The notes under the pieces are model-generated. The model was not told the DNA's origin. It ran no database searches and saw only the letters and a program-made list of their open reading frames with translations. Below are positions 52,845 through 61,875 of a stretch of DNA of 64,000 nucleotides, one piece after another. The first letter of the stretch is position 1. Every line of letters begins with the position of its first letter. A program made the translations under genes and the position numbers. Origin of the DNA: Photobacterium gaetbulicola Gung47 (GTDB lineage: Bacteria; Pseudomonadota; Gammaproteobacteria; Enterobacterales; Vibrionaceae); NCBI GenBank assembly GCA_000940995.1, contig CP005973.1, forward strand, positions 1 through 64,000. Direction: 5' to 3'.

Positions 52845-53564
52845 CTAATAAAATCGGCCGTTGATCGACTCGGAAAGCGCTGCCGCCCGGGTTGAAATGG
52901 TGTGCCAGCTATCAAGTCGAGCCCACAGCAACTCGGTGGTCAACTCGTTGAGAAAACTAGGGATGATGGCCAACCGATCACAATAAGCGTCGCTTTCGTC
53001 GGTTAGGCCAAATTTTTGCGCTATTGCCCGTACCGAACCATCACAGCTCTGTGCTTGTAAATACTGCCTGAGTGCATGGAAAAAGACGTGATATTCGACC
53101 CTAACATGGGCAGGGTATTCCCGCCATACAGTAAGGAGCACCTTCCGATACGGGACGATAAGCTCTCCGTCCTTGTCTTTGTTGCAATCGACGAAGCCGT
53201 CTTGATCTTCGAAATAATCATCGGGCCCGTATTCGGTGGCATCGTCGGGGTTAAACCTGATGGCGAAGTAGTCATCATTGCCAACCATGCTGATCATTTC
53301 GAGGCAATATTCGGCGATTGTCTCTGGCGAGAAGCCAATATGGTCGAACACCTCAAAGCACAATTGGCGAGCGTTGTAGTCGCCATCGATAGTACAGGCG
53401 TAACAGAACGCCCCCTGTTTATGTCCGAACTTTAGCCATTGTTTGAAATCGGCAATCTCGCTCAGTTTGGACGAGTGCCGGGCGTTTTGGTACAGCTCGG
53501 CCTCGACGTCGTTAACGATGGCTAACGTGTTGTCGATGATCCGTTTAACTTCGATTGCAGACAT
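52845..53564 (-). CDS. protein of unknown function
   Basis: A soluble protein of about 239 residues if the ATG at 53564 is used; the frame is open to an ATG at 53777 (310 residues). The shorter form starts MSAIEVKRIIDNTLAIVNDV and contains EYCLEMISMVGNDDYFAIRF, an acidic DDATEYGPDDYFEDQDGFVD run and AHVRVEYHVFFHALRQYL. I recognise no family. The acidic patch might bind metal or calcium. It has no operon partner. Confidence 0.6.
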   Translation of the reverse strand: MSAIEVKRIIDNTLAIVNDVEAELYQNARHSSKLSEIADFKQWLKFGHKQGAFCYACTIDGDYNARQLCFEVFDHIGFSPETIAEYCLEMISMVGNDDYFAIRFNPDDATEYGPDDYFEDQDGFVDCNKDKDGELIVPYRKVLLTVWREYPAHVRVEYHVFFHALRQYLQAQSCDGSVRAIAQKFGLTDESDAYCDRLAIIPSFLNELTTELLWARLDSWHTISTRAAALSESINGRFY

Positions 53565-53835
53565 GTCTTGGATTGGTCGCCCAGATAGAGTGGATAAACA
53601 TCGGGTTGAGTATGTGTCGCCTAGTCTATCAGGCAAGGTTAACCGCTGTCCCATATCCAGATCGCGGAAATTGCCATTTTGACGGCAGGTATAGTTGGCT
53701 AACGGTTTGAGATAACTGTTGTGTATAGCGGAGGTTTTTGCTGAAGATGGTGGGAATATCACGATGGATACCCCCACGATGGCAACGGGTGGTTACAAAT
53801 GTGAGTTGATATTAGCTACATAGCATCAACACAAG

Positions 53836-54228
53836 TTACACTCGATCTTGCCTAAAACAGGTCACATCGACTTCGACTTTTACATCAACCACCAAATCAC
53901 AGACCATACAGATTCGTGCGGGTGGGTGGTCACCGAAAAACTCCTTGAACACCTTATTAAATGATTGGAAGTAGCGGGAGTCCGTGAGTACGACCTTGAC
54001 GTGTACCACATCTTCTAGCGTGTAATTCGCCTCCTCCATAATATTGATGCAGTTCTGAATGGCGAGACGTGATTGCTCAACAATCCCGCCCTCAACAACT
54101 TCGCCATCGATCATGGGTGTTTGGCCCGAGACATACAAAAATCCCCCGGCTTGGGTGGCGCGGGCGAACGGCAAGTGCTGTCCGCCGGTTCCCGTACCGC
54201 CTTCGATGCCATAGCGGATAATGGTCAT
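53836..54228 (-). CDS. RidA family protein (reactive enamine/imine deaminase)
   Basis: A protein of 130 residues of the YjgF/YER057c/UK114 family, which hydrolyses reactive enamines and imines. The pattern LPFARATQAGGFLYVSGQTP near 19-38, QNCINIMEEANYTLEDVVHVKVVLTD and the ending PARICMVCDLVVDVKVEVDVTCFR match. The usual active-site Arg in PAR is present. Its ATG overlaps the stop of the PTS EIIA gene (ATGA), so the two are translated together, linking it to the sugar pathway. Confidence 0.9.
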   Translation of the reverse strand: MTIIRYGIEGGTGTGGQHLPFARATQAGGFLYVSGQTPMIDGEVVEGGIVEQSRLAIQNCINIMEEANYTLEDVVHVKVVLTDSRYFQSFNKVFKEFFGDHPPARICMVCDLVVDVKVEVDVTCFRQDRV

Positions 54229-54539
54229 TGTACTCTCCTGTATAGGTCGACAAACTCTTTGGCCAAATCCTTCATCAATACGGCATTCATCAGGTGATCC
54301 TGGGCATGTACCATCACCAAAGTCACCGGTACCTTACCTTCGCCCTCATCAAGGCCGATCAGAGACGTTTGTACATCGTGAGCCATCTTCAGGTACTTAG
54401 CACACTCTTCCAAGGCCAGATCACAAGCCGCGAAATCATTTGTTTTGGCATATTGTATTGCGGCCATCGCTTCACTCTTTGACTGACCGGCATTGGTGAT
54501 CAGGTTCATTACCGTCAGTTCGTAATCATCTTTGTTCAC
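54225..54539 (-). CDS. PTS lactose/cellobiose-type EIIA component
   Basis: A small helical protein of 104 residues. I chose the GTG at 54539 because it leaves 8 bases after the upstream gene, and it puts the active histidine at position 78 in LVMVHAQDHLM, the same number as His78 of the well-studied lactose EIIA. The longer frame upstream overlaps the glycosidase gene. It passes phosphate to the EIIB encoded at 56948. Confidence 0.88.
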   Translation of the reverse strand: MNKDDYELTVMNLITNAGQSKSEAMAAIQYAKTNDFAACDLALEECAKYLKMAHDVQTSLIGLDEGEGKVPVTLVMVHAQDHLMNAVLMKDLAKEFVDLYRRVQ

Positions 54540-54547
54540 AATAGATC

Positions 54548-55648
54548 TCAACTTATCGTTGTTAGATTGAATTTCTGCCAGGGCTTTAACTGGTCCAGAA
54601 AGCGGATATTTTCGTGACTGATACGGCCAACGACATTGGAGCACCCGGTGTTTTCGAAGTCCTGCAAAGCGATATGCAATTCACCGGTATACTTGTTGTA
54701 GGCATCGTTTTCGACAATGACATCCCCACGCCGGATCATCGGGTTTGTTCCTTTCGGCTTAATACTTTTTCCTTTGTAGAGGTTACGGGTATGGCTAGAA
54801 CGTATTGTCCTCTCGTTGATGTCACCGCGGACCCAATGTATTTGGTCCAAGACAATGGCACGTTCAACGTCGGTGATGTCTTGGTGTAATTCCACATCCA
54901 GCTCTAACAGCGCACGGTTAACGCTCGCGAGGGCGGCAAGCTCTTGGTCTGAGGCAAAGGCGTTTGCGATGAGTACATCATCAACTACGCCCGAGTTGAA
55001 CAGCTCTTTGGCCTGAGTGGTAATGGAAAGGTCGCGGTGTGCTTCGATAGTGCAAAGGCCTTCCGAGACCGGCCACGGTCCGAGTTCGGCACTGGGTGCA
55101 TTGACAAAGGCTGCCACCCTGATCCCTTCCTGGCGGAAGCTCTCTGAACGCTCCATGAAGTAGTACCACCCCAACCCCGAGTATTTCTTGGGGTAGAAGT
55201 TATGGCAGCCAATCAGCTTGTCGCGGTTTGGCTGGTAGTTAAGAATATTTTCGAGATAACGCTGCTCCGGGCTGATGTTGATTTCGATCAGCAACTCTTG
55301 CGGGTTGAACGTCATCATTGCTTCTTCAAAGCCGGTAAAGCCTTCGTCGAGCCTGATCCCAGTCAACCCCATTTCTTTGAAGAATGAGAGATCGTCGTGG
55401 CTTAGTTGGAGCTCACGAAAGACGCGGGGATCAACATCGGCGACCACGATCATTCCGTGCGCAACGGCATGCTGTACTACCGCTTTGAATTTATCAAAGA
55501 CCGCTTCCTTGTCCCCATCGGCACATAAAAGACAAGTAAATAGTCGGCTGTAGCCATAGTTGCTCGCTTTATCGATATACGCTTTGATTTCATCCAGATC
55601 ACTATGCTGGGGGTATACCGAAATACCTATACGTTTAGTTTTCATCAA
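54548..55648 (-). CDS. MupG-like 6-phospho-glycosidase (DUF871)
   Basis: A TIM-barrel protein of 366 residues. It begins RIGISVYPQHSDLDEIKAYID and contains ARVFRELQLSHDDL-like, LTGIRLDEGFTGFEEAMM, LIEINISPEQRY, LIGCHNFYPKKYSGLGWYYF and the C-terminal beta domain RRGDVIVENDAYNKYTGELHIAL. Its S. aureus relative MupG splits MurNAc-6P-GlcNAc. Here the PTS is the lactose type, so the substrate may be a different phosphorylated amino-sugar glycoside. It is between EIIC and EIIA in one operon. Confidence 0.85.
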   Translation of the reverse strand: MMKTKRIGISVYPQHSDLDEIKAYIDKASNYGYSRLFTCLLCADGDKEAVFDKFKAVVQHAVAHGMIVVADVDPRVFRELQLSHDDLSFFKEMGLTGIRLDEGFTGFEEAMMTFNPQELLIEINISPEQRYLENILNYQPNRDKLIGCHNFYPKKYSGLGWYYFMERSESFRQEGIRVAAFVNAPSAELGPWPVSEGLCTIEAHRDLSITTQAKELFNSGVVDDVLIANAFASDQELAALASVNRALLELDVELHQDITDVERAIVLDQIHWVRGDINERTIRSSHTRNLYKGKSIKPKGTNPMIRRGDVIVENDAYNKYTGELHIALQDFENTGCSNVVGRISHENIRFLDQLKPWQKFNLTTIS

Positions 55649-55656
55649 ACTTTCCT

Positions 55657-56937
55657 TTATGCGGCTTGCTCTTCAAGGGTTTTTTCGTACATGCGGACAA
55701 AGGGTAGGTACATCAGTACCGATGTGATGATCAGCGTGATGCTCAGCAGCAGCGCTGTGGTCCCCAGGTTCGTTGCCAGGAATGCCCCTAGCGGTGCAGG
55801 TGTGGTCCACGGTAGCAGCGTGACTACGTTGCCGACCAAGCCACTTGTTGTCGCAAACCATGCAATGGTGGCGTTAATCATTGGGATAAAGATAAACGGT
55901 ATGAATAACACGGGGTTCATTACCATCGGCGTGCCGAAGATCAGTGGCTCATTGATATTGAACATGCCCGGTACGATACTCAGCCTACCGATGGTGCGCA
56001 GGTGGGAGTTCTTGGACCAAAATGCCATTACGCAGGCCAGTGAGAAGGTACAGCCCGCGCCACCCATGAAGATAAAGTAATCCCAGAAGCCCGCGACGAA
56101 GATACGCGAGGCTTCTTCGCCAGCAAGGATGGCATCCTGGTTGACTTGCAAGTTAGCAAACAAGAAGGGGGTCAACACACTGAGCACAATCGTGCCGCCA
56201 TTGATCCCGGCCACCCACAATACCTGGACGAAGAAGACAGCCATCAGCAATGCAGGCAATGAATCCGAGACCACAACCAACGGCTGGAGTACGGTGATGA
56301 TGAGCTCTGGCAATAATGTGACGGCTCCATCAGTCGCGGCATCGATCATCAGGTTGATGGGATGTAGCAGCACAATCACGATGGCAACAGGGACAATCAG
56401 CTCAAATGATTTCGCAATCGCCGGCGGCACCGAAGGCGGCAGCTTAATCGTTATCCCCTTTTGAACACAAATTCGTAGTACGTGAACAGAGATAATTGCG
56501 GTGAGGATAGCCGTGAAAATGCCTTTGGCATCGAGATAGCTAACCGACATGGCTCCCTGCTCTACCGGTGCGGCAACCAGTAGGAATGAGAACATAGCCA
56601 GAAAGCCACCGGTAATATTATGGAGGCCATAACTTGCCGACAGGCTACTGCCTATCCCGAAGGCGATAAATAGCGTCATGATCCCCATACTGACATAAAA
56701 GGGCTGCATGTATTTAGCTCGGGCTTCGACAACCCAGTCGGTGTACCACTCCATGTAGAGGAAGTTGCTGGGATCGGTTAGCGGCAGATTCAGTAGCAAT
56801 AGAACGAATGAGCCGGTCAGCAAAAATGGGATGGCATAGGCAAAGCCATCTTTCATTGCGTTCAAGTATCGGGATTGGCTTACTTTGCCTGCAACGGGCA
56901 TGGCATAGCGTTCAATCCAGTGCATCATTTTTTCCAT
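55657..56937 (-). CDS. PTS lactose/cellobiose-type EIIC permease
   Basis: A membrane permease of 426 residues with about 10 helices. It begins MMHWIERYAMPVAGKVSQSRYLNAMKDG and has PFLLTGSFVLLLLNLPL, HNITGGFLAMFSFLL, WVAGINGGTIVLSVLTPF and FNINEPLIFGTPMVMNPVLF; the NEP(L/V)IFGxP motif is the hallmark of this family. The sugar is probably a beta-linked disaccharide. It lies 10 bases after EIIB. Confidence 0.93.
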   Translation of the reverse strand: MEKMMHWIERYAMPVAGKVSQSRYLNAMKDGFAYAIPFLLTGSFVLLLLNLPLTDPSNFLYMEWYTDWVVEARAKYMQPFYVSMGIMTLFIAFGIGSSLSASYGLHNITGGFLAMFSFLLVAAPVEQGAMSVSYLDAKGIFTAILTAIISVHVLRICVQKGITIKLPPSVPPAIAKSFELIVPVAIVIVLLHPINLMIDAATDGAVTLLPELIITVLQPLVVVSDSLPALLMAVFFVQVLWVAGINGGTIVLSVLTPFLFANLQVNQDAILAGEEASRIFVAGFWDYFIFMGGAGCTFSLACVMAFWSKNSHLRTIGRLSIVPGMFNINEPLIFGTPMVMNPVLFIPFIFIPMINATIAWFATTSGLVGNVVTLLPWTTPAPLGAFLATNLGTTALLLSITLIITSVLMYLPFVRMYEKTLEEQAA

Positions 56938-56947
56938 CTAGATGCCC

Positions 56948-57253
56948 TCAACCAATTAACTCTAATGCATGGGATAGGACTTTCTGACCATTCATCACGG
57001 CATAGTCCATTGGGTTAATGACTTCGACAATTTTTCCATAGGGCTCTGCACGATTTTTGAATTCGTTATGCATATATTTCAATTGAGGACCAAGTAAAAC
57101 AATATCGTACTCAGGAATCAGATCATTAAATCGCTCTGAGCCATAAGCTTCAATTTTAACTTCTAGATTCTGCTCGGAAGCACTTTCCTGCATCTTCTGA
57201 ACCATCATGCTTGTCGACATACCCGCGGTACACATCAATAGGATTTTTTTCAT
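56948..57253 (-). CDS. PTS lactose/cellobiose-type EIIB component
   Basis: A soluble phosphocarrier of 101 residues with the active Cys8 in MKKILLMCTAGMSTSMMVQK, then the YGSERFNDLIPEYDIVLLGPQLKYM segment. It is the first gene of the operon EIIB-EIIC-glycosidase-EIIA-RidA. The divergent RpiR gene lies 320 bases upstream. Confidence 0.92.
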   Translation of the reverse strand: MKKILLMCTAGMSTSMMVQKMQESASEQNLEVKIEAYGSERFNDLIPEYDIVLLGPQLKYMHNEFKNRAEPYGKIVEVINPMDYAVMNGQKVLSHALELIG

Positions 57254-57573
57254 TGTGTTACTCCATGAGATAGTTGTAATTATATGCTTTTATTTGCTTG
57301 GTTATTTTTGTTTTGCCTCGATGATAATAATTTTCATGAAATTTATTTTAAACCCCGTCTTTCTGTAATTATTACGAGGGTCACAGCAAACAAGGGTGAA
57401 ACTTATTATAAAAACCAACCGCTTACTCATGGTTTTATTGGCGGCTTTTCCAATTGACGCATAAAAACAGTGGGTTAATTAAATTCGTGCTTCAAAATAA
57501 ATTGACGCGTGAAAATAATTTACATAGCTTTTGTAAAAAAGAAATTCGGACGTTAAGGGAAGCGTAAAATAGC
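57254..57573. promoter_or_regulatory. divergent control region of the PTS locus
   Basis: AATTTTCATGAAATTT at 57329-57344 is a 16-base near-palindrome (two mismatched positions) about 75 bases from the EIIB start. AATTGACGC occurs twice (57452 and 57500, 48 bases apart). Either could be a regulator site, and the palindrome is the better candidate for the RpiR protein. Confidence 0.45.
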
Positions 57574-58362
57574 ATGGAAAATAAAGTCGATGTAGTGTCT
57601 CAAATATTCAAAAGTCATGATAACTTCAGCGATGTAGAGCTTAAGATCGCTCAGTTTATATCTGAGAATCCTCGGTTGGTTGCTATTTCTAGCATTAGCA
57701 AACTGTCGAAAATGATAGGGGTCAGCACAGCGTCAGTTAGTCGGTTTGCTAAAGTTTTGGGACTGGAGAATATTCGCGAGTTGAAGTTTCACTTGGCTCA
57801 GTCCTTTAATTCGGTAGAGATGCCCGTTGTGGATCAGCGGCTGGCAACAAGTGGATATAATTTGATTTACGAGTCGCTGAGCACAATATTGCTTAATAAC
57901 GTTACGACGCTATCAGGAAGCCATATCACTATTTTCAGCAATTTTATCGAAGAGGCGGAGACCATATATATATTCGGCTCCGACGCTATCACCCGGCACT
58001 GCGCAGAGGATGCAAAATTCAGGTTAACCCTGCTTGGCAATGTTGTTTTGACGGCTGACTCACCAGAGCTCATGCGGGCATATAGCAATAACTTCAGGCC
58101 CAATGATCTCGTTATTTCACTCGACATTAGCCAACAGCCAGAGCAACTCATCGAGGTGACCGCCAAAGCCAAGCAAGTGGGCTGCCGCGCCGCGGCGATC
58201 ACCTCGCAGCTTTCTGATCTAACCAATCTCTCGGATATGGTGCTGGCGATCAATACCCAGGATATCAATGGCAAGTTCAAGTCCAACGCTCTGCGCCATC
58301 TGTTATTGACCTATATTGATGCCATCGAGTTAGAATTGCTCAGCCGGCAAGCAACCATATAA
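57574..58362 (+). CDS. RpiR/MurR family regulator of the PTS locus
   Basis: A protein of 262 residues: N-terminal HTH_6 (about 10-80, FSDVELKIAQFISENPRLVA, then SISKLSKMIGVSTASVSRFAKVLGL) and C-terminal SIS domain (about 120-250, EEAETIYIFGSDAITRHCAEDAKFRL). MurR in enterics and S. aureus, which controls MurNAc genes, has the same build. The place divergent from EIIB supports control of the PTS/MupG operon by a sugar phosphate. Confidence 0.88.
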   Translation: MENKVDVVSQIFKSHDNFSDVELKIAQFISENPRLVAISSISKLSKMIGVSTASVSRFAKVLGLENIRELKFHLAQSFNSVEMPVVDQRLATSGYNLIYESLSTILLNNVTTLSGSHITIFSNFIEEAETIYIFGSDAITRHCAEDAKFRLTLLGNVVLTADSPELMRAYSNNFRPNDLVISLDISQQPEQLIEVTAKAKQVGCRAAAITSQLSDLTNLSDMVLAINTQDINGKFKSNALRHLLLTYIDAIELELLSRQATI

Positions 58363-58918
58363 AAGGCTGGTCAGGATCAAGCGGGATAAGTTCCTCGGGA
58401 ATACCCTGCCCACCATTGAAGACATGCTTAATTAGGGTATCGACTTCGTGTTGGTAATTAGTGTTTAGCCTTTCCACTTGGACCCGGAAGCGATTGGGCT
58501 GGAAATTGAGTTTGAATGCGTTCAAGTGAAGGGGGCGCAGACCACTTCCTATGTAATCGAGCAGTCCCAGTTGCTCACCTTCATTTTTGCATCCGGATAG
58601 CGTTAATAGATGCGCTTGGCCAAAGCGGGCGATCAAGAAGGTGGTGCTGCTGCCAGCCTGACCGCCCAGCAGCGAGGCAAAAATAAAGATGGTTGCGCCG
58701 GTCATGGCAACTGGCTTGCGGCCGATGGAATCAGACAGCTTACCTGCAAAGAACATGGTGGTCGCCATGCCCGCGAGATACACCGAGAAGGCGATATGGA
58801 GCTGCGATTCTATTGCACCTAGGTCACTGGCAATTTGGGGCAGGCCAACCAGATACAAGTCAATCGCCGTTGGATAGAGCAGAACGAGTGCAAAGCTGCA
58901 CAGAAGAAACCGGATCAT
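58340..58918 (-). pseudogene. truncated MFS efflux pump (MdtL/Bcr-like) joined to unrelated sequence
   Basis: Residues 1-100 match the first three helices of an MdtL-type drug efflux pump (TAIDLYLVGLPQIASDLGA, AGKLSDSIGRKPVAMTGATI). A normal member has about 390 residues and twelve helices. After LIARFGQ the chain becomes a soluble sequence of ~90 residues (HLLTLSGCKNEGEQLGLLDY, then LDPDQPFIWLLAG) with no transporter character. Its end overlaps the RpiR gene by 23 bases. A deletion joining two genes is likely; the origin of the second part is unknown. Confidence 0.7.
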
Positions 58919-59027
58919 AAATACCTCATAGTTGTGTCGCGAGAAGTGTAGTGATGATCCGGCTGGCTAACGAGTTGCCATTTTGACAACAGGTATTTCC
59001 ATTGGCGACATATAAAGGTTTTATGTA

Positions 59028-59062
59028 TAAAAGTAAACAGCCGGCCTCTTTCGAGACCGGCT
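59028..59062 (-). terminator. rho-independent terminator
   Basis: A 10-bp stem with one mismatch (AGCCGGCCTC / GAGACCGGCT), followed on the minus strand by GTTTACTTTTATA. It ends the metal permease transcript. Confidence 0.7.
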
Positions 59063-59099
59063 TGGTTGGTTGAATGGTCAGGGCTGGTTGTGCAGTTAC

Positions 59100-60194
59100 T
59101 CAGCCAAACAGGTAGGTGTACATGTAACCTGCGCCGATGGCCATACCGAGGATCACGGTTAGGAAGGCGGCGATCATCTGGTTCTTGAAGATAGACTTGA
59201 GCAGGATAACTTCGGTCAGACTCGCCCCGGCACTGCCGATGATCAAGGCCATTACCGAGCCCATTGCCATACCTTTTTTCACCAGGGCTGCGCTCAATGG
59301 GATCACCGCTTCGGCTCGGATGTAGAGCGGGATCCCAATCACTGCCGCGACTGGGATCGCATACCACATCCCTTCGCCCGCATACTTGGCAATCAGGTCG
59401 GTCGGAATAAAGCCGTAGATGAAAGATCCAATTAAAATGCCCAGCATCAAGTAAGGAAGTACTTGCTTGAAGTCTTTCCAGGTTGAGTGCCAGATGCGTA
59501 CCCAGCGGCTCTCTTCTTTCACTGTCAGTACGGCTTCACCACAGCTGCTGATTTCCACATCCACTTCTGCTTTGCTGCCGCAGCATGAGCTGGCAACAGG
59601 TTCTGGCTTAGGTTCCGCGGTACAGCATGAAGCTGCTGCTGGCTCGGGTTTGGCGCCACAAGTAGATACAGCTTTTGGTGCTGTTTTTGGTGAAGAATCA
59701 CCACAAGAAGTACCACAGCTAGAGCCGCTGTCGGCAACTTGGTATGCCTCTTCACGGACATAGCGTTCGAAGCCCAGTTTTTCCAATACATAACCTGCAA
59801 TGACCGATACCGCCAAAGCCACAGCGAAGTAGAACACTGCCACCTGGATCCCGAAGGTCACCACAAACAGGCCGATGATCAATGGGTTAAGCAGTGGGCT
59901 GGCGAACAAGAACACCATCATCGGGCCAAAACCGGCACGGGCACGCAGCAGACCTTTTAGGAAAGGAATCGTCGAGCACGAGCAGAATGGCGTGATGGAA
60001 CCCAGTAGCGCAGCAATGACATACCCCTTGCCGTTGCGCGAGCTCAAGATCGACTGGATCTTCTCGGGTGTCAGGAACTCCTGCAGGACACCCACTAGGT
60101 AGCTAATGACGAGAAAGAGAACGGTTAGCTCTGCGGCGAGGAAGAGGAACATCCCAGCGGCTTCTTTGAACATGGTAACGAATTCAGGACTCAT
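59100..60194 (-). CDS. Cys-rich metal permease (SO_0444 / YraQ type)
   Basis: A membrane protein of 364 residues with the permease fold (DUF318/ArsP-like): about eight helices in two sets. The first contains LGSITPFCSCSTIPFLKGLLRARAG and the second GIPLYIRAEAVIPLSAALVKKGMA. Between them is a loop of ~70 residues with about ten cysteines (SSCGTSCGDSS, STCGAK, SCCTAE, SSCCGSK, SSCGEA) that could bind soft metals. The ATG at 60194 is chosen because a perfect palindrome covers the longer start. Copper/zinc efflux is annotated for relatives; arsenicals are also possible. Confidence 0.85.
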   Translation of the reverse strand: MSPEFVTMFKEAAGMFLFLAAELTVLFLVISYLVGVLQEFLTPEKIQSILSSRNGKGYVIAALLGSITPFCSCSTIPFLKGLLRARAGFGPMMVFLFASPLLNPLIIGLFVVTFGIQVAVFYFAVALAVSVIAGYVLEKLGFERYVREEAYQVADSGSSCGTSCGDSSPKTAPKAVSTCGAKPEPAAASCCTAEPKPEPVASSCCGSKAEVDVEISSCGEAVLTVKEESRWVRIWHSTWKDFKQVLPYLMLGILIGSFIYGFIPTDLIAKYAGEGMWYAIPVAAVIGIPLYIRAEAVIPLSAALVKKGMAMGSVMALIIGSAGASLTEVILLKSIFKNQMIAAFLTVILGMAIGAGYMYTYLFG

Positions 60195-60214
60195 GGTTAC
60201 TGCCTCACTTGGTA

Positions 60215-60242
60215 CTATATTTCGACATGTGTCGAAATATAG
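60215..60242. promoter_or_regulatory. 28-bp perfect palindromic operator
   Basis: Each arm reads CTATATTTCGACA with a TG centre, giving a perfect 28-bp inverted repeat 20 bases upstream of the permease ATG. This length and AT-rich arms resemble ArsR/SmtB-type operators. No such regulator lies in the window. Binding partner is inferred. Confidence 0.7.
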
Positions 60243-60346
60243 ATTCACAGCAGGTTGGTGTCAATTATTTATTTCTAGTTTTATCGAAATAATGAGGGCC
60301 GTGATTCTGGCTAACTCCTATTCATGGCTCTATAACGTGTATCCAC

Positions 60347-60376
60347 CAATAGAAAAGCCAGTCATATGACTGGCTT
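60347..60376 (-). terminator. rho-independent terminator for the chitinase gene
   Basis: A 22-base perfect palindrome (arms AAGCCAGTCAT), followed on the minus strand by TTTTCT. It lies 33 bases after the chitinase stop. Confidence 0.75.
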
Positions 60377-60408
60377 GGTGTTCAGTGGTTATTGGAGTGT
60401 TGTTTGGT

Positions 60409-61875
60409 TTATTGGCAGGTGGCCGGACTTATCTCCTCCCACACTCCCCATGTGCCGGTCGTTCCGGGCTCTTCGCCTTGGGTCCACCACTTAGCCTGCC
60501 ACAATGTGCCGTTATGCGTCACTTCGTCATTGGTGGAATAGGCGGTGGCGCTGTCCCAGGCATTTGGGCATACAGGCTGGTTGTCGTCATAGACAGTGAC
60601 TTTCCTTGGCTGGTTGGCACTGTTGCCAGCGTTGTCACTGACAGAGTAGCTGAGGCTGTAAACACCGACAATATCGGTATCTACCGTCCCTGTCACTTGG
60701 ATACTGGTCGAAATATCAATGTTGTTGGTGTCGGTTGCCCTCACCCCTGCCAGCGGATCAAACGCTGTTCCGCGAACGACTCGGGTATCGGCAATACCAG
60801 AAAATACCGGTGATTTATCTGGCTCAGGTGGCTGCTGGTTGTGGACATAGCTACCGTAGTCCTTGATGAACTGTTCGTTGTAGGGTTGCCCGGCGCTGTT
60901 GGTGCCCATGTCCCAGTTGACCGACCAGGTCATGACACCACGCAGGGGTTGGCCTTGCGCCTTCAAGCGATCGAAGGCGGCATATAAGGCGTTTGGATCT
61001 TCAACAAAGCCGTTGTTGGCCCCATCAATATTTGCTGGGATGCCAAATACCAGTTTGTCGTTGGTGATGGTGGTGTAACCTCGGGTACCGTTGATCAGTG
61101 AGTCGGAAATGTAATAGATGAACTCTTCTTTTCTGGCATCATTTTGCGATAACCAGCCAACCCCTTCGACATAAACACCGTCGCCGCCCTGATTGTAGAA
61201 TTGCGGGTTGATGAAGTCATAGTCACCTTCCAGCCCCTGAATGTATGGTAGGTATTTGCCGTTGGCAGTCGTGAGATAGGGGAATTCAGGAGCCATGGTG
61301 ATCATGAAATTCTTGCCCTGGGCCCGGTAGTGCTCTTTTACCATGCGAAGTGCAGCAGGGATCACGGTTTGGTTATCGGCTGCCGTAATGGCATTTTGTT
61401 CAAGGTCGATATCCAGGCCGTCGAAGCCGAATTTGTCGGTCAGACGGATCACTTCATCGGCAAAAGCTTGTTCGTCACCTGCCTTTAGCTCGACGTGGGC
61501 ATCCGCGCCGCCAAGGGCCAGAAGCACACTGCGGCCCTGGCTGTTGAGGGTATGGATTTGATCGATGAAGGCCGATTCGGTGAGGCCAATGGCAGGGTCG
61601 AGCTGGAAGGTTGGGATGCGGCCCGCATTGAGATCATACACTTTCATGAAGGATACATTAACTACGTTGTAGTCGGGATGTACTTCCGTTAGATCAACGC
61701 AGGGGGCAAGTCCTCCGCGATAACCTGCGCCATCACACCAGTTGTGCCAGTAACCGACCACCACGTTGCCGGCTTGGGCCACCATGTCATTGGCCTGTAC
61801 TGAGAGGGAAACCGTACTTGTTGCCATCAGCATTGTGGAAGCGAGGAGAGGCAGTGGTAATAGTTTCATGTTCAC
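60409..61875 (-). CDS. secreted chitinase, GH18 with Ig-like and CBM5/12 domains
   Basis: A protein of 488 residues with a signal peptide (PLPLLASTMLMATSTVSLSVQA). Residues ~35-345 form the GH18 barrel with the catalytic DGLDIDLEQ (the Glu is the acid) and FINPQFYNQGG and GVMTWSVNWD. Residues ~355-430 form an Ig-like domain (SPVFSGIADTRVVRGTAFDP, DUF5011 type). The end (CPNAWDSATAYSTNDEVTHNG, then TLWQAKWWTQGEEPG) is a CBM5/12 chitin-binding domain. It breaks down external chitin. Confidence 0.95.
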   Translation of the reverse strand: MNMKLLPLPLLASTMLMATSTVSLSVQANDMVAQAGNVVVGYWHNWCDGAGYRGGLAPCVDLTEVHPDYNVVNVSFMKVYDLNAGRIPTFQLDPAIGLTESAFIDQIHTLNSQGRSVLLALGGADAHVELKAGDEQAFADEVIRLTDKFGFDGLDIDLEQNAITAADNQTVIPAALRMVKEHYRAQGKNFMITMAPEFPYLTTANGKYLPYIQGLEGDYDFINPQFYNQGGDGVYVEGVGWLSQNDARKEEFIYYISDSLINGTRGYTTITNDKLVFGIPANIDGANNGFVEDPNALYAAFDRLKAQGQPLRGVMTWSVNWDMGTNSAGQPYNEQFIKDYGSYVHNQQPPEPDKSPVFSGIADTRVVRGTAFDPLAGVRATDTNNIDISTSIQVTGTVDTDIVGVYSLSYSVSDNAGNSANQPRKVTVYDDNQPVCPNAWDSATAYSTNDEVTHNGTLWQAKWWTQGEEPGTTGTWGVWEEISPATCQ

